From Caenorhabditis remanei (Eukaryota > Nematoda > Chromadorea > Rhabditida > Rhabditidae), in assembly GCF_010183535.1 (NCBI RefSeq), contig NC_071332.1, positions 3,782,001 through 3,846,000 on the forward strand: a DNA stretch of 64,000 nucleotides, given 5' to 3'. Of the stretch, positions 1 to 12,500 are shown in pieces. The notes beneath the pieces are model-generated. The model was given only the letters and a program-made list of their open reading frames with translations, was not told the DNA's origin and searched no databases. The position numbers and the translations under genes are program-made. Numbering within the stretch: the stretch's first letter is position 1; every line of letters starts with the position of its first letter.

Positions 1-1156
1 GATAATATAACTAATTAATCCACATAAACTAGTCAGGGTGGTCAGTTAGTTGTGAATCATCAAAAAAAATTCGAAAATTTTTGAAAAAAAAGAAGCGTGG
101 TCGGTTTTTTTACTGTTTGTACATACATAGACTATGAATAATTGAATCGATTAGTTCTGAGGGTTTAAGCTATCCTTAGGCTCAGGCTTACCCAATATTT
201 AGGCTTAGCCTTACCCAATTTTTAGGCTTAGAAACCAGGGCTGTGCAAGAAAAAATCCCGGTAGAAAAATAATGCCAAGAAAACTGTCTGAAAATGAGTT
301 TTTTGGAGGCAAAAATCTTGAATTTGTATGAAAACTTTAAGTATTTCAAGGACAGTTTCAAGGACAATCACCTTTTTGCAATTTAAATTTTCAAAATTTC
401 AGGAGAAATTCCCAAAATTTTTCGAACCGTTTCTTCGAAAACTTTTCGAAGAGTTTTGACCAACAAATTCCGACTATCTATGACATCACCCCCCGCCTCA
501 TTTTCCGGCTGTTCGCCAATTTATGAGCCCCCAATAAAAACTTGATGTGAATATTTCGTATACCCCATAAAATTTTGAATGCACACACACACTCTCTCTC
601 TGACCACAAACTATAGTGTTGATCTGATTTTTGATGGAATTAGTTTCAAAGTTTCATAATCCATCGATGACCCCCCTCTAGACACCACTCAGTGACCACT
701 ACAGAACCAGTCAGTCTTCATACTCTTTTAGTTGATACGCTCCCTTTATGCAAATTAACACTTTGGTTTAGGTAGAGAAGGTGAGAGAGCACGTGAATCC
801 GAGAGACGGTGCAGAGAAATTGATCTATTTGTCTAAATGCTCGAGAAACGGACTTGCCTTTCCGGTCCCCTTTTTTCTCTTTGTTTTTCATCGGCGGCTC
901 ATCGGTTTCGGGTGAGAGCACCCCGATGGCAACAGAAACTATTTTTTGAAGTTTTGAGGCTACCAAAACTCAATTTTTCTGAGATAAAACCGAAAGACAT
1001 GAATTTCCCGATTCAGATTGTGGTCTAGATTTCCAGAAATTTTCTAATCAAAAATGTTCTGGGCAATATGATTTTGGAGTTGATTAGTTTTGGTGAACTT
1101 TGACGCTTTTCCACCATTTTTCCACTTCTTTTCCTTTAATTATTTTTATATAATAT
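1..1156. other. AT-rich spacer, no gene seen
   Basis: AT-rich non-coding sequence with a CACACACACTCTCTCTCT stretch near 580-600. Short frames exist on both strands near 720-1030, but they have no splice signals, no recognisable motif and mixed codon use. I see no gene here. Confidence 0.5.
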
Positions 1157-1438
1157 TGTAGATTAGATCTAGATCTCCATTTTTGTAGTTGACAACTTTT
1201 TGATAGCAATTCATACTTCTGAGATATGCGCCTTTGAAGATAGCTTCTTGGAGCCGAGAGAGGGAGACGCAGAGAAGCTAGAGTGTCTGACTTTTCTGCG
1301 TCTCTCTGTCTTCTCTGATTTTACTGGCTAGGAAAAATAGTTTCAAAATGACTGTAAAATGTCGAATTTCGAAGGTTTCAGAGTGAAAATTGCCAAAAAA
1401 TGATTGATTTTGAAATATAGCGCTTTGAAGTTAGTGAC

Positions 1439-1472
<34 letters not shown>

Positions 1473-1608
1473 CAGACAGTCAGACACTCTGGCTTCTCTG
1501 CGTCTCTCCCTCTCTTACTTTTTCTTTAAAGGCGCGTATCTCAAAACCCTGCAAAGCTACAAAAAAGTTGTCAACTTCAAAAATGGAGTTCTAGGTGTGA
1601 TCTACACA
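1157..1608. repeat. F1 foldback repeat, copy 1
   Basis: The left arm (about 1157-1240) reads TGTAGATTAGATCTAG and then TTGTAGTTGACAACTTTTTG. The right arm (about 1530-1608) is its inverted copy, with GTTGTCAACTTCAAAAATGG and ending in TGATCTACAC. Between them are two copies of the GAGACGCAGAGAAGC / TCTCTGCGTCTC palindromic core and a (GA)n run at 1444-1471. This is the first of about 20 copies of the family in the window. No terminal target duplication was found. Confidence 0.75.
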
Positions 1609-2242
1609 AAAAACATAAAATTGGAATAATACAGTTTTGACATTTTCACTTTTGTTCCACATCAATGACAACCAATAACCACAAAAACAAATGCTCTCCA
1701 AGGTATATTTGTACTAGATGTCATCCCTCTTTCTACAAACGTATACTGCCTGGTGTTCCATTTCGATTCCTCTATTTACACTTCCCGTTTTTGGGAGGCT
1801 CCCTCTTCTATTCTCTCTATTTCTCTTTCCATGAGAAGTTTGCACACCTTTTTCATCATCTCACCCCCGAATATCGATTTCTTTTGTAACCGAAGACTTC
1901 TTTTTTGAAAAGACGATTCGGATTTCGTACAGTTTCCTTTATTCTTCTTTGTCCCACCTTCCATAACTGTTCGTGTTCAATGAACCGAAAGGGCGAAGGA
2001 ATGACTTGTGGGATATATACTAAGTGGATCAGTTTTGTACATTTGATTTCTTTTTTACGCATTTACATTAAATTTGACCAAAAAAACTCTCAAAAATGGA
2101 TAGAAAATGGTCTAAAATGTGCAAAAATGACTTAAAAATCAAGTCGATGCACCATACTGTGGTTTTTTTTGTTTTTTTTTTGAAAATCACGATATTTGAA
2201 GCGTTGCAACGTTTTCCAATGTTATTGATTTTTATATAGTAT

Positions 2243-2659
2243 TGTAGATCAAACCCAGATCTTCATATTTGCAGTTAACAACTTTTTTCTAGCTATTCAC
2301 GTTTTCAAGATATGCGCCTTTAAAGTTATTTTGCTGAAACTGCGAGAGGGGAGAGACACAGAGAAACGAGAGTGTCTGGTTTCTCTGCGTCTCTCTTTTT
2401 TTCTAAATGTATTGTTTTTTCTATAATTCGGGTGGTTTCAAAGCTTTATGTTCTGTTAGTTAGAAAAAAAATAAAGAGACGCAGAGAAACCAGAGAAACC
2501 AGACACTCTCGTTTCTCTGCCTTTCTACCCTCCCTCTCTCTCCACCTCGCTCACCCTCTCGGCTCTACGGAGCTATCTTTAAAGGCGCATATCTCGAAAG
2601 CGTGAATAGCTATAAAAAAGTTGTCAACTGCAAAAATGGAGATTTAGGTTCGATCTACA
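2243..2659. repeat. F1 foldback repeat, copy 2
   Basis: Left arm about 2243-2325 (TGTAGATCAAACCCAGATCT to GATATGCGCCTTTAAAG). Right arm about 2578-2659 (AAAGGCGCATATCTCGAAAG to GATCTACA). The core carries GAGACGCAGAGAAACCAGAG and its complement. A lone right arm follows at about 2757-2836. Confidence 0.75.
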
Positions 2660-2756
2660 AGATGATATGATTTGAAAACGGTGGGAAAAATGCCCTAAAA
2701 GTTACGGATAGTCAAACACGGAATTTTTTCTTTATCTCCCTGTTAGGTACTCATCT

Positions 2757-2836
2757 TTAAAGGCGCATATCTCAAAAACGTGAATAGCTATCGAAAAATG
2801 TTCAACTACAAAAATGAAGCACTAGGTTAGATCTAC
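2757..2836. repeat. F1 solo right arm
   Basis: AAAGGCGCATATCTCAAAAA followed by GAATAGCTATCGAAAAATG and TTAGATCTACAC matches the right arm of the F1 family. No partner arm lies within 500 bp to the right, so this looks like a half-element. Confidence 0.65.
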
Positions 2837-2839
2837 ACA

Positions 2840-3660
2840 CCCAATATAAATTTGTAGCGTTAAAAATATTTTTGAAGTTAGTACCATACGTTTCAAAGTT
2901 GGCTCTTTGATTTTACTACATCACGATCTTCGGTACACGAATTTTCAGAAATTTTCCAAAAAATCTCCAATTTTTTTTGATTAGTCCCTTCTTTTTTTTC
3001 TCCCTCTTACCCTATGCTCTCTATTCATGTTCCAAGATTCCCCACCTAGATTACTGCTGGAATTTCAATTCGTCTCACTTCACTTCCAATTTCAATTAGT
3101 GATGCCATTGGGCAGAAGCCTCTTTCCTAGAAGACACTAAAAACCAGTCACCTCTCCCTCCCTAAAACTAATCACCTTGTGGTCTCTTGGAACTTTTCTC
3201 CCCGTGATTTCACACGCGTAGTGCGTCGGAACGGAAAGGAACGGTCTCTGCGGGCGGCGGGGCTTTTGTTTTCCTTTTGCATTCGTTTTCTTTTCATCCC
3301 GCGGCTGCTGTCATCATGAAAACCGTTCGGAGGGGAGACATCTTCTCTATACGATATCACTTCGAAACTATTTGCTTCCTTTCCGAATATCAGTTTATGT
3401 GTTCCGGCAGGAGGAGGAGGACAAATTCTCTGTGATATAACAAATAACATATTAAATTCACATTTCTCTATAATATTAGTCAATAACATTTTAATAGTTT
3501 CTATTAAAATCGCATTTCGGCTTAAATTTTGAAATTTTTTTTTGCAAATTTTCACAAATGTTCAACTTTCTTTTAATATTGGTTCTAAAATGGTACAACG
3601 ACTTAGCATTTTCTGACATTACCAACTGAAAAATTATTATTTTATGACATTAAGCCAAAT
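2840..3660. other. spacer, no gene seen
   Basis: Non-coding sequence. The part around 3180-3420 is richer in GC than its surroundings and carries a 127-codon open frame on the minus strand. That frame has no recognisable domain and its last third is AT-rich low complexity, so it is not called as a gene. A promoter or unrelated short exon in this GC-richer patch cannot be excluded. Confidence 0.4.
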
Positions 3661-5836
3661 ATGGTGCATCGGCCCGAATTTTCTCGGTTTTTAAAATTTT
3701 TTTTTCAAAAAGCCACAGTATGGTGCATCGACTTGATTTTTGAGTCAATTTTGTGCATTCTAGACCATTTTTTGTATTTCAAAGACGAGATGTGTGGAAA
3801 ATAATCATTTGGTAAAATTCGGACTGAATATGGTGCATCGGAAAGTTATTATTTTGTGCATTGTAACATTTTAAACGTGTTTGTTGCTAGGTTAGCTCCT
3901 AAAAACACCACATGGTGCAGCTGACCAATTTTCTCAGATTTTTCTATAATTTTCAGCATTTCAAGACATGATGCGTTAGCAAATAAGTATTTGATAAAAC
4001 CGGGACAGAACATGGTGCATCGGTTCAACTATTTTTAAATTTCCAACCATTTTTTTATCTAACTTTCGACATTTTTCAAATTTCAAAATGGTGCATCGGT
4101 GAAAAATTTTGAATTTTAATGAGTTTTGTTCGACATAAAACTGCAAGATAGCGCATCGGACCTAGTTTTCTCGTTTCTAAACCATTCATTTCAGGTTTTT
4201 GACAATTTTTTTCAAAACAGTTCATCGAGCCAAAATGTCACAAGAATGGTGCATAGACACAATTTTTTTTTAGTTTTGTTTTTTGGAAGTTTTAAGACAC
4301 TATTCTGGAGGTTAACTGAAATTGATCCAATATATTCTAACAAATGGCGCCCTAATGGCGCATCGGATCCGTTTTGCTGGTATTTTTGACCAATTTTTTC
4401 TTTCGTTCTCGGTATGGAGTCAACCAGACTCCCACGCATCATCAACTTCTTTTCTGCAATGCTATATTTTCGTTTTCTTTCTTTTGCTCCCCTTTCTTCC
4501 CAACATACATTCATTAATCATGATGAACATTTGAACCCCTCATCACCTTTTTGTTTGAACGCAGCTGTTATCAGGAGGGAGAGAGATAGAAACTATTTCT
4601 CTTTTTGTAGAGGTCATGTTTGATCAGTGACGCAGGTCTTATCAAAGGGGGACCCTCTGGGTTGGTGTTATTACAGAGGTATTGGGCGAAGGGGTGACTT
4701 GACCAAGATTCCCCTTTTAACGATAGAATGACAAAATTCAAATTTTCAGAAAAATTTTCATTTCAAAAACTCCTAAATTTTTGATATCGGCTTTAAATTC
4801 ACTATGGCCCATTCCCATATGTATAACCGAAATATGGTGCATCGACCCTCACATTTCAATATTTTTAGACTGTCACAAAATTATAAATGTGACATTCAAT
4901 AACTTTTTTGGAAACGATTTTCAATTTTATTTTTCAAAATTGGTTTTGCCCGAAGAGTTTCAATATGGTGCATCGATTCTGAATTTTCTGAATATTTTCA
5001 ACTAATTATGCACATTTTGGCCAGTTTTCTAAAATGGCGCATAGATTGAAATACATTTAGATTAAATACCACAAATCAGGACATGCTCTTCTATTTTTTT
5101 TTCCTTTTAGATTTTTCCTCGATATTTTGTGCCCATTTCCCCAAGATGGTGCATCGACCCTCACTTTTCAACATTTTAGATCATTTGAGTTTCGAAAAAT
5201 TGGCGTATCGACACTAAGTTTTCTTGGTTTTTAATCGTTTTGCCGTCATACTGTACTAAAAACAGATCGAAACCAAAAATGCCCAAAATATGGTGCATCG
5301 ATCCAGAACTTTTTCTGTTTTAGCAAATTTTCAAGCAATTTTTTTCAAATCTTGAAAGGCCCGACTTGAAAACTTCTAAAATGTAAATCTACCCCAATAA
5401 GACGCCCCCAGATGGTGCATCAACCCTTAATTTCCAACATCTTTTGTCATTTTGCGTCAATTAGCGCATCGACACTAAGTTTTCCTGATTTATAACAGTT
5501 TTTGTCATGACGCACTGAAATCGGATCAAAACCGAAAATGTCCAAAATATGGTGCATCGATCCAGAATTTTTTCTGTTTTAGCAAATTTTCAAGCAATTG
5601 TTTTCAATTTTTGAACCGCCCGTCTCAACTCCAACAAAAAGACCACTACATGGTGCATCAACTTTCCAATTTTTCGTTTTCCAATCATTCTTCTCCACAA
5701 AAGTCTTTTTTCCATTCGGATCGAAACCAAAAATGTCCGAAATATGGTGCATCGACTCAAAATTTGTTCTGTTTCAGCCATTTTTAAGCAATTTTCTTCG
5801 AATTTCAATAAAAATGTCACTACATGGTGCATCGAC
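3661..5836. repeat. ATGGTGCATCG repeat cluster 1
   Basis: About 20 copies of ATGGTGCATCG or close variants (GGCGCATCG, GGTGCATAG) occur in the same orientation, at 3661, 3720, 3829, 4013, 4087, 4247, 4346, 4834, 4964, 5144, 5290, 5411, 5549, 5650, 5742 and 5824 among others. Spacing is irregular (60-130 bp). The later part has a longer unit of about 260 bp: the stretch from 5144 recurs from 5411, including TATGGTGCATCGATCCAGAA and AGCAAATTTTCAAGCAATT. Scattered copies continue to about 7490 inside the first introns of the next gene. Confidence 0.85.
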
Positions 5837-6114
5837 TTTTCAATTTTTCGATTTCCAATCATTCTTCTCTCCACAAAAGTCTCTCTTTTCAAAACCCCAT
5901 TTCTTGTCACATTTGCATTAATCGAATCGTTTTTTTATCATTCTTTCTCTCCTTTTCTTTCCTGCCACATTCCACGTCACACCTCTCGTGCTAAGTACCC
6001 CCACAAGAAACTGGAACACCTCGAATAGTTTGCACAACTGATTTGGTCGTCTTTAGCATTTCTATTCTTCAAAGTGATTTTGACCTTCTTCTTCGGTGGG
6101 AAGAATTTGGAAAG

Positions 6115-6505
6115 AATTTGCATAATTGCTAGGTGACGTCGCGACGATGGATCACGACCTTCACTTCTTCTTCCGATTAGAAAAGTTTCAAGAACGTAAA
6201 CAATATATAAAATTATATCTATTGTTGTCCACTTTCTGTCATAATCATTTTCATTTTATCATTTTCTTTTTCCTATCGAATCTCTTATATCAGCTGTCTC
6301 TGTTTCATGCATACGAACAAAAATGATTGGTAGAAAAAGAAGATCGGATGGAGAGAAAAGAGAGAAGAAGTGATAAAAATCCCTTTTTCTCGATTAGAGA
6401 TGATCCAAGAGGAGAGACGCAGACATTCTCTCCTCCTTTTCACTTTTTCTTTTTCTTTTCACTACTCATTTATTTAATTTCTGAACCTCCCTATCCCCCC
6501 AGAAA
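6115..6505 (+). promoter_or_regulatory. upstream region and trans-splice acceptor
   Basis: The stretch holds a TGACGTCGCGACG patch at 6133-6145 (half of it a CRE-like TGACGTC) and purine-rich then pyrimidine-rich DNA. It ends in CTATCCCCCCAG at 6491-6502. The AG at 6501-6502 lies 3 nt before the ATG at 6506, the normal position of a spliced-leader acceptor in nematodes. The regulatory role of the TGACGTC patch is inference. Confidence 0.45.
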
Positions 6506-9500
6506 ATGCCCATCATGATATGTGCTCGGTTAGTCTATATGTCTAAAAACCCTAAAATTTGCTGAAAATTGACCCCGCCCCCTTTTAATTTCTCATTTTT
6601 TGCAGCTCGTTCTCACCGGCGGTCCAGTCTGCGCCAGCAGTCGAACGGCGGACCCATACGAACCTATTCTCGCACGATCAGTACGGTAAGTGATGGGATT
6701 TTTTTTGAAACTTCATAGATTTAAGGTAGTAGGAATTGAACTTTTTTGAGATTTATCAAGATGTTTGGTTCAAATTGTCCGTTTTTCCAACTAACCAGTT
6801 CTGCAAACTTGTGATGAACATGGTGCATCTATCAAAAATTATAACTTTAGACTATTTTTTAAAGTGTTTTTTTCAAGTTTTAAGTAATTAAAGTGGTATA
6901 TTGTAAAATGCCTTGATAATTAAATAATTGTTTTTGTTTTCATCAAAATTTTTTCTTTTTTCGAAAATTCGCAAAAAGCCTTGGTTTTCAAAAGGGTTTT
7001 GAAAGTTTTTGAGAATATTCAAGCCTTTAGGTTAAGAATTTATACGTTTTTGCCTAAAAAGTTCTGAAAAATTATTTTTGTTATTTTTTTCAAAAAAACA
7101 CGAAAATTCTATTTTCCCATTTTACGGTGCATCGACATTTAAATGTTTGGTTTTTTAATCAAAAAGGCACTTTTTTCTTGAAAAAACAAAATTTAATTAG
7201 GTCACATGAACTGAAACACAGCAAAAAATACATCAGTTTTTGAAAAATTTCTGATTTTATCGTATATTGGTGCATTGATACCAAAAATGGTGCATCGACC
7301 AAAAACCCAAAAAATTTAGATTTTTTTTACAAAACTAGGCATGGGACGATTTCCAGTTATTTCCGAACTTTTTTTTGGTTTTCATAGCCTAAACAATGTA
7401 AAAATAACGTTATGGTTGAAAATTTGCATTATTTGGAACATAACTGACATAACTACACAATTTTTGGCTATAACATGGTGCATCGACCTTGAAAATAGTT
7501 AGCATATTAGCTCAGCACACTTCTTACAACCGCGTTCTACCGAAACCGAAGAAAATTGTAAGCGAAATTGAGAGAGTCAGAGAAAAAAAGGCATTTTTCA
7601 AGGAACATTTCGGTGGAGCGCAGTTGTAATAACTGTGGCGAGTAATATATCTTCAAACTTTAAATGGTTACAATTCCGCTGCGTAGCGACTCAGTACTTT
7701 TCCAGAATTCGATACTTTTCCAGAAACCGACATCTCCGAAACCCAATCGGATTTCGTATCCTCGAGAAGAAAGCACCGAGTATTTTCCGACGAAGACGAC
7801 CAAGACTCAAACTTAGGAAGTGGTCAGTATCTGGCGGCTCCAATCAACGATCCGCGTCGTTCGGCGTCACCATCTTTGTACAGTACTCCAGATCACCTGA
7901 GAGAATATCAAAGTAGTAAATCGATGATGAATTTACGGTAAGTGCTGTGTACAGTACCGCTCGAAAGTATGTTAAGTTTTGCCTTTTTCAGTTGAAAATG
8001 CTCAACTTTGAGAGTGTGTCATAGTAAAACTAGCAGTCCCACGAAATAACTTTTCATGGATCGAACAGACCAATAGTAGAACTCCATTGTTGTAATTGAC
8101 AACTTTTTTGTACGGACAATCCCTAGAGTGTTATGGTCATTTTAAGACGACAGCTCAAAAATCGCACTATTTTGCACTGAAATTGGTCGATTTGAGGAAG
8201 AAATTACTTTGTCGACACGTAACTTGCTAGTGCTTGTACAAAATAGTTGTCAACTACAAAAACGGTACTATAACTTCGTCTATTTCAACACTACAAAAAA
8301 AATTCTGAAAACAGATTCAGAATCCTCACGTCTTCAGCTTTCCAGTCAAATAACTTTTTTATGTTTTCAGAGACGTAACGGGCGGTGGTGTCCGCGTACA
8401 GACAGCCAAAGAACTCATGATGTCTCATATCGCATCCCAACGTAATTCGCAGTCTGGTGAGTGTCATTATCATTGAATCCTAGAAGTTTATTATCTTGTT
8501 TCTAGGATCCTCCTCCCACTTGTCATCAACGAACACCCCAACATCTGGCAGAATGAAGTGGGAAAACATGGCGCAGTCATCGAATAATAATGGTCAGTTT
8601 TCGATGGATTTTCTTATAGTTTTTCGTCTTTTGGACATTGGTTGCTAGGATCCCATTTTCATATTCTTTTTTCAAAATGCAACAATGAGATGTTGAAACA
8701 TTGAACATTGGTGCATCTCTATTTCCCCTCCACTTTAAGATCCCGTCATACTTTCATAACATTTCAAATTTTATGCTTGGGCAATTAAAACATTAATCAA
8801 TTAAAAATCTAACCGGTTACGATACGTCAAACTGTAAATATTTGCTAAGACAGTGAAAATCACAAAATTTTTTCTATTTTTAACAGCAAGGAATAGTATC
8901 CCCTATTGCCACCACTGGTTCAAATTTTAGTTCATTGTGTTGATCAAACCTAGACCTTCATTTTTGTAGTTTACAACTTTTTGATAGCAGTTCACGCTTT
9001 TGAGATATGCGCCCTCAAACTTAGGTGGCTGAAGCGGAGACGCAGAGAAGCGAGAGTGTCTGACTTCTCTGCGTCTCTCTTCACAAAAATTTGACTTCAG
9101 TGGCGTCCAAACTGGAGCGAAAATAGGGCAAAATACCTAAATTGGGATAATTTTGCGGTTTCTAGTGAAAATTGAATAACCTTGAGAGTCCGTCACATTG
9201 TTGTGGATAGCTCAATTTTTTCAAATTCTAGCTCATTATGTGGATCAAACCTAGACCTCTATTTTTGCAGTTGACAACTCTTTGATTGCTATTCACGTTC
9301 TAGAGATATGAGCCATCAAACTTAGGTGACTGAGAGAGAAAGAGAGGGGAGACGCAGACAATCAGACACTTTAGCTTCTCTGCGCTTCTTCCTGTTGCGC
9401 TGCAAGCAAGCGTTGCGGAAACCTTCATATCTCGAAAACGTGAAAAGGTATCAAGAAGTTGTAAACTACAAAAATGGAGGTCTAGGTTTGATCTACACAA

Positions 9501-12500
9501 TAAACTAAAATTTGGAGTAGAGGGACTATTGGGGAGCCCGTTACGGACGTCTTAAATATGTATTAAGTTTCGAGATTTTCAACTTTCCACTGTCTCAGCT
9601 AAGATCACAGTAAGAGGTATCGTAACCAGGCTTGGTCGAGGTCGGGAAATCGGGATACTCGATTTCTCGGTTTTCCCGACTTTTTTCGGGAAAATTTCCC
9701 GACGAGAATTTTTCCCGAAAAATTTTTTCGAGAATTTTTCCCGACCGGGAATTTTCTCGAAAAAAATTTTCGGGAATTTTTCCCGACGGGAAATTTCCCG
9801 AAAAATTTCGAGAAAATCGGGAAATTTTTTGTAACAGTAATATTCAAAAGTTCGAAATTTTCCATTTATTTTTACAGGGTTTCAACCGATTTTTTGTTGT
9901 TTTTGAACAAAATACTTCTCAATTTTCATCTACGGTGCTCCAAAATAGAAAACTATTGAGTGCTGAAAGTTTTTCGAAACTGATGTTTCTCCAGCAAAAC
10001 GTTTAATTGATGGGGTACCAATCTCGAACTGTGAAACCAAGTATACATTAATGAATAAAAATAAAATCTATCGAAAAATAGTTATTTTTAAGTCATTTGA
10101 AGTCAGTTTGACAAAATTCTCGAATTTCTCGAAAATTCTCGATTTTCCCGAAAAAAAGTTTCGAGAAATTTTTTCGTTCTCGATTTTCCCGAAAAGTTTT
10201 TCTCGACCAAGCCTGATCGTAACGGGATACAATTTTATTTCAATGTAACATAAGTAACCCAAATTCAAAATAAAATTTGAGGGATGCTGATTTCTAATGC
10301 ATTTATTAGGTGGCGTTTAACTGGGTATCCCTTAAGGCTATTCCAATAGGTCCAAGTCACCTAGCAATCACACTCCACCTCTCTCCAAGCGATTCTCCAT
10401 AGAGCGCACTTACCAAATCTCATACACCCCTCTCCCCCGCTGACTCATTACAAGCACAATTTCATCTTCCCCACCCCCTCTCTCTCTCTCTTCGTCTTAC
10501 AAACATTTTGACCTCCCCCTCCCACCATTTCCGTTTCTCATGTGTCCCCCCTCCGTGGCCCTAACAAACAACAATCCCGCACAGGTGTTCCCCCCTTAGA
10601 TGAAATAGTGAATAAGAAGAAGCATGCACAAATATTGATTAGTTTTCCATCTCTCCGAGCCCTCACAGTCCCCCCCCCTCCTTATGACTATTTCCTTTAA
10701 AGGGTCACCACCTTTTTCAATTCAAATGTCCTTTTCAATCAGACCGCCCGTCGTCCCCCATCTCTGCGTCTCCACAAATTCCCACACTATTTCCTCCAAA
10801 AGGTGTCCGATTTCGGACAATTTCTTCTCCTTATACAAACTTTTCTCACTTCCCCTCGGTTCTGGGCGCCGCGCATCTCCTCCTTACATTTCCAATGAAT
10901 AACTAATTATTCTTCTTCTAGACTGGCATCCATCGTCCACCGTCGTCGTCCCTGACATTCATCACGTCTCGCCGGTTATGGCCACTTCAATGGCCCCGCC
11001 GCCGCAACACCAATATGGTGGTGGTTATAGGAATGATCATCATCATGGTGAGCTTTTCGGTTTTAATTGGGCAGCAATCAATTAATTAAGTAGTTTTTTG
11101 AATCTCCAAAAAGACCTTATTCAGCCACCTGGCTGGCAGGTGGCGGAACTGCGCGGCTTTTTTTGAAATCATAGAAAAGTTCCTACTTTTTTTTTTCAAA
11201 ATTAAGAATTTTAAAGACTCATAACTCGGCTCAAACAAGTCATAGAGAATCGATTTTAGAACTATTCTATCCGTCTCAAAAATTATATTTAAAGTACCGA
11301 AATTCAAGAATTTTACTTAAATACCAACTGCAGTACAAACTTTTTTGTCTTTGTAAGTGTATTAACCTTCAATTCTCCGCAACTCGGCTCAAAATAATCG
11401 CAGAAAAAATTATTTTGGTACCATTAAAACCGCCTTAGAAACCATATTTTGAATATTAAATTTTCAAAAAAATTATTTCAAAACAAGCAGCAAAATACAT
11501 TCATTTCCAAGCAGTGTTCTGTTACATAAATTAATGTGTCAAACTTCAAACATTTGAAACTCAGCTCAAAAAAGTCGTAAAGAATTTATTTTGGTACCAT
11601 TAAAACCGCCTTCGAAACCATATTTTGAATATTAAATCTTCAAAAAATTATTTCAAAACAAGCCGCAAAATGCGTCCATTTTCAAGCAATCTTTTGATCC
11701 ATAAAGTAATGTGCCAAACTTCAATCCTTTGTAACTCGGCTCAAAAAAGTCGTAGAGAACTTATTTTGGTGCCATTCAAACTGCCTGAAAAGCTATATTC
11801 TAAATATAAAACTTCAAAAAATTTTGCTTAAAAACGAGCCGAGTCCATTTCAAGTAAATGTTGGTCTATAAAGTAATGTGCCAAACTCGGCTCAAAATAA
11901 TCGTGATGATGTGATTTTACTATCAATCAAACCGCCTTAAAAAGTACTGTATTATCCATGAAATTTCAAATTATAAATTCAAAACCAATTTCATTAAATG
12001 ATCATTTTTGAGTAGGCCACGTTACACCCATAACTTCAAATCACGGCTCTTAGGGATTGTGAAGTTTTTCTTTTACCACCATTCAAATTGTCTTAAAAAC
12101 AAATTTTAAGTTCAAGACATATTTATCAAAAATTTGAAACAAAATTGCGCCGCTGGCTTGTCAACTTCAGTCTTACTTCACCCAACCGACAGTCGACAAA
12201 ACTTAACTAATCAATTTTCAGCGCCCTCCTACCCGATGCCAGACACCACTCACCCTCCACCACTGGCTCCTCGTACAACATCCCGAGTCTTGACAGCCGC
12301 ACCCTCCCAACAAGCCCTCCAACAAATCCAAGCAAACTCCCCATTCCGGCGAAAGTCAATGGATAGGAATAGTCTATCGAAGAAGTTTCTGGATAACGGC
12401 GGCGCCCAGCCAAAAACTGTCTGGAGTCCGTCAGCTCTAGCGAATTCTGGAGCACCACGGAGGAGCAACTCGAATCTGTTTGCGGCGACAAATCTAGAAG

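Noticed and set aside
3172..3555. 127-codon minus-strand frame
   Set aside because: No recognisable motif, no splice context, and the C-terminal and N-terminal parts differ sharply in composition. The GC-richer patch may be regulatory.
6327..6518. 63-codon frame just upstream of the serine-rich gene
   Set aside because: It runs through purine- and pyrimidine-rich leader DNA and over the trans-splice acceptor at 6501-6502. The ATG at 6506 fits exon phases better.
9605..10006. Frames rich in Phe, Ser, Gly, Lys on both strands
   Set aside because: They lie within the TTTTCCCGA repeats of the hAT-like element 9627-10215 and have no transposase motif.
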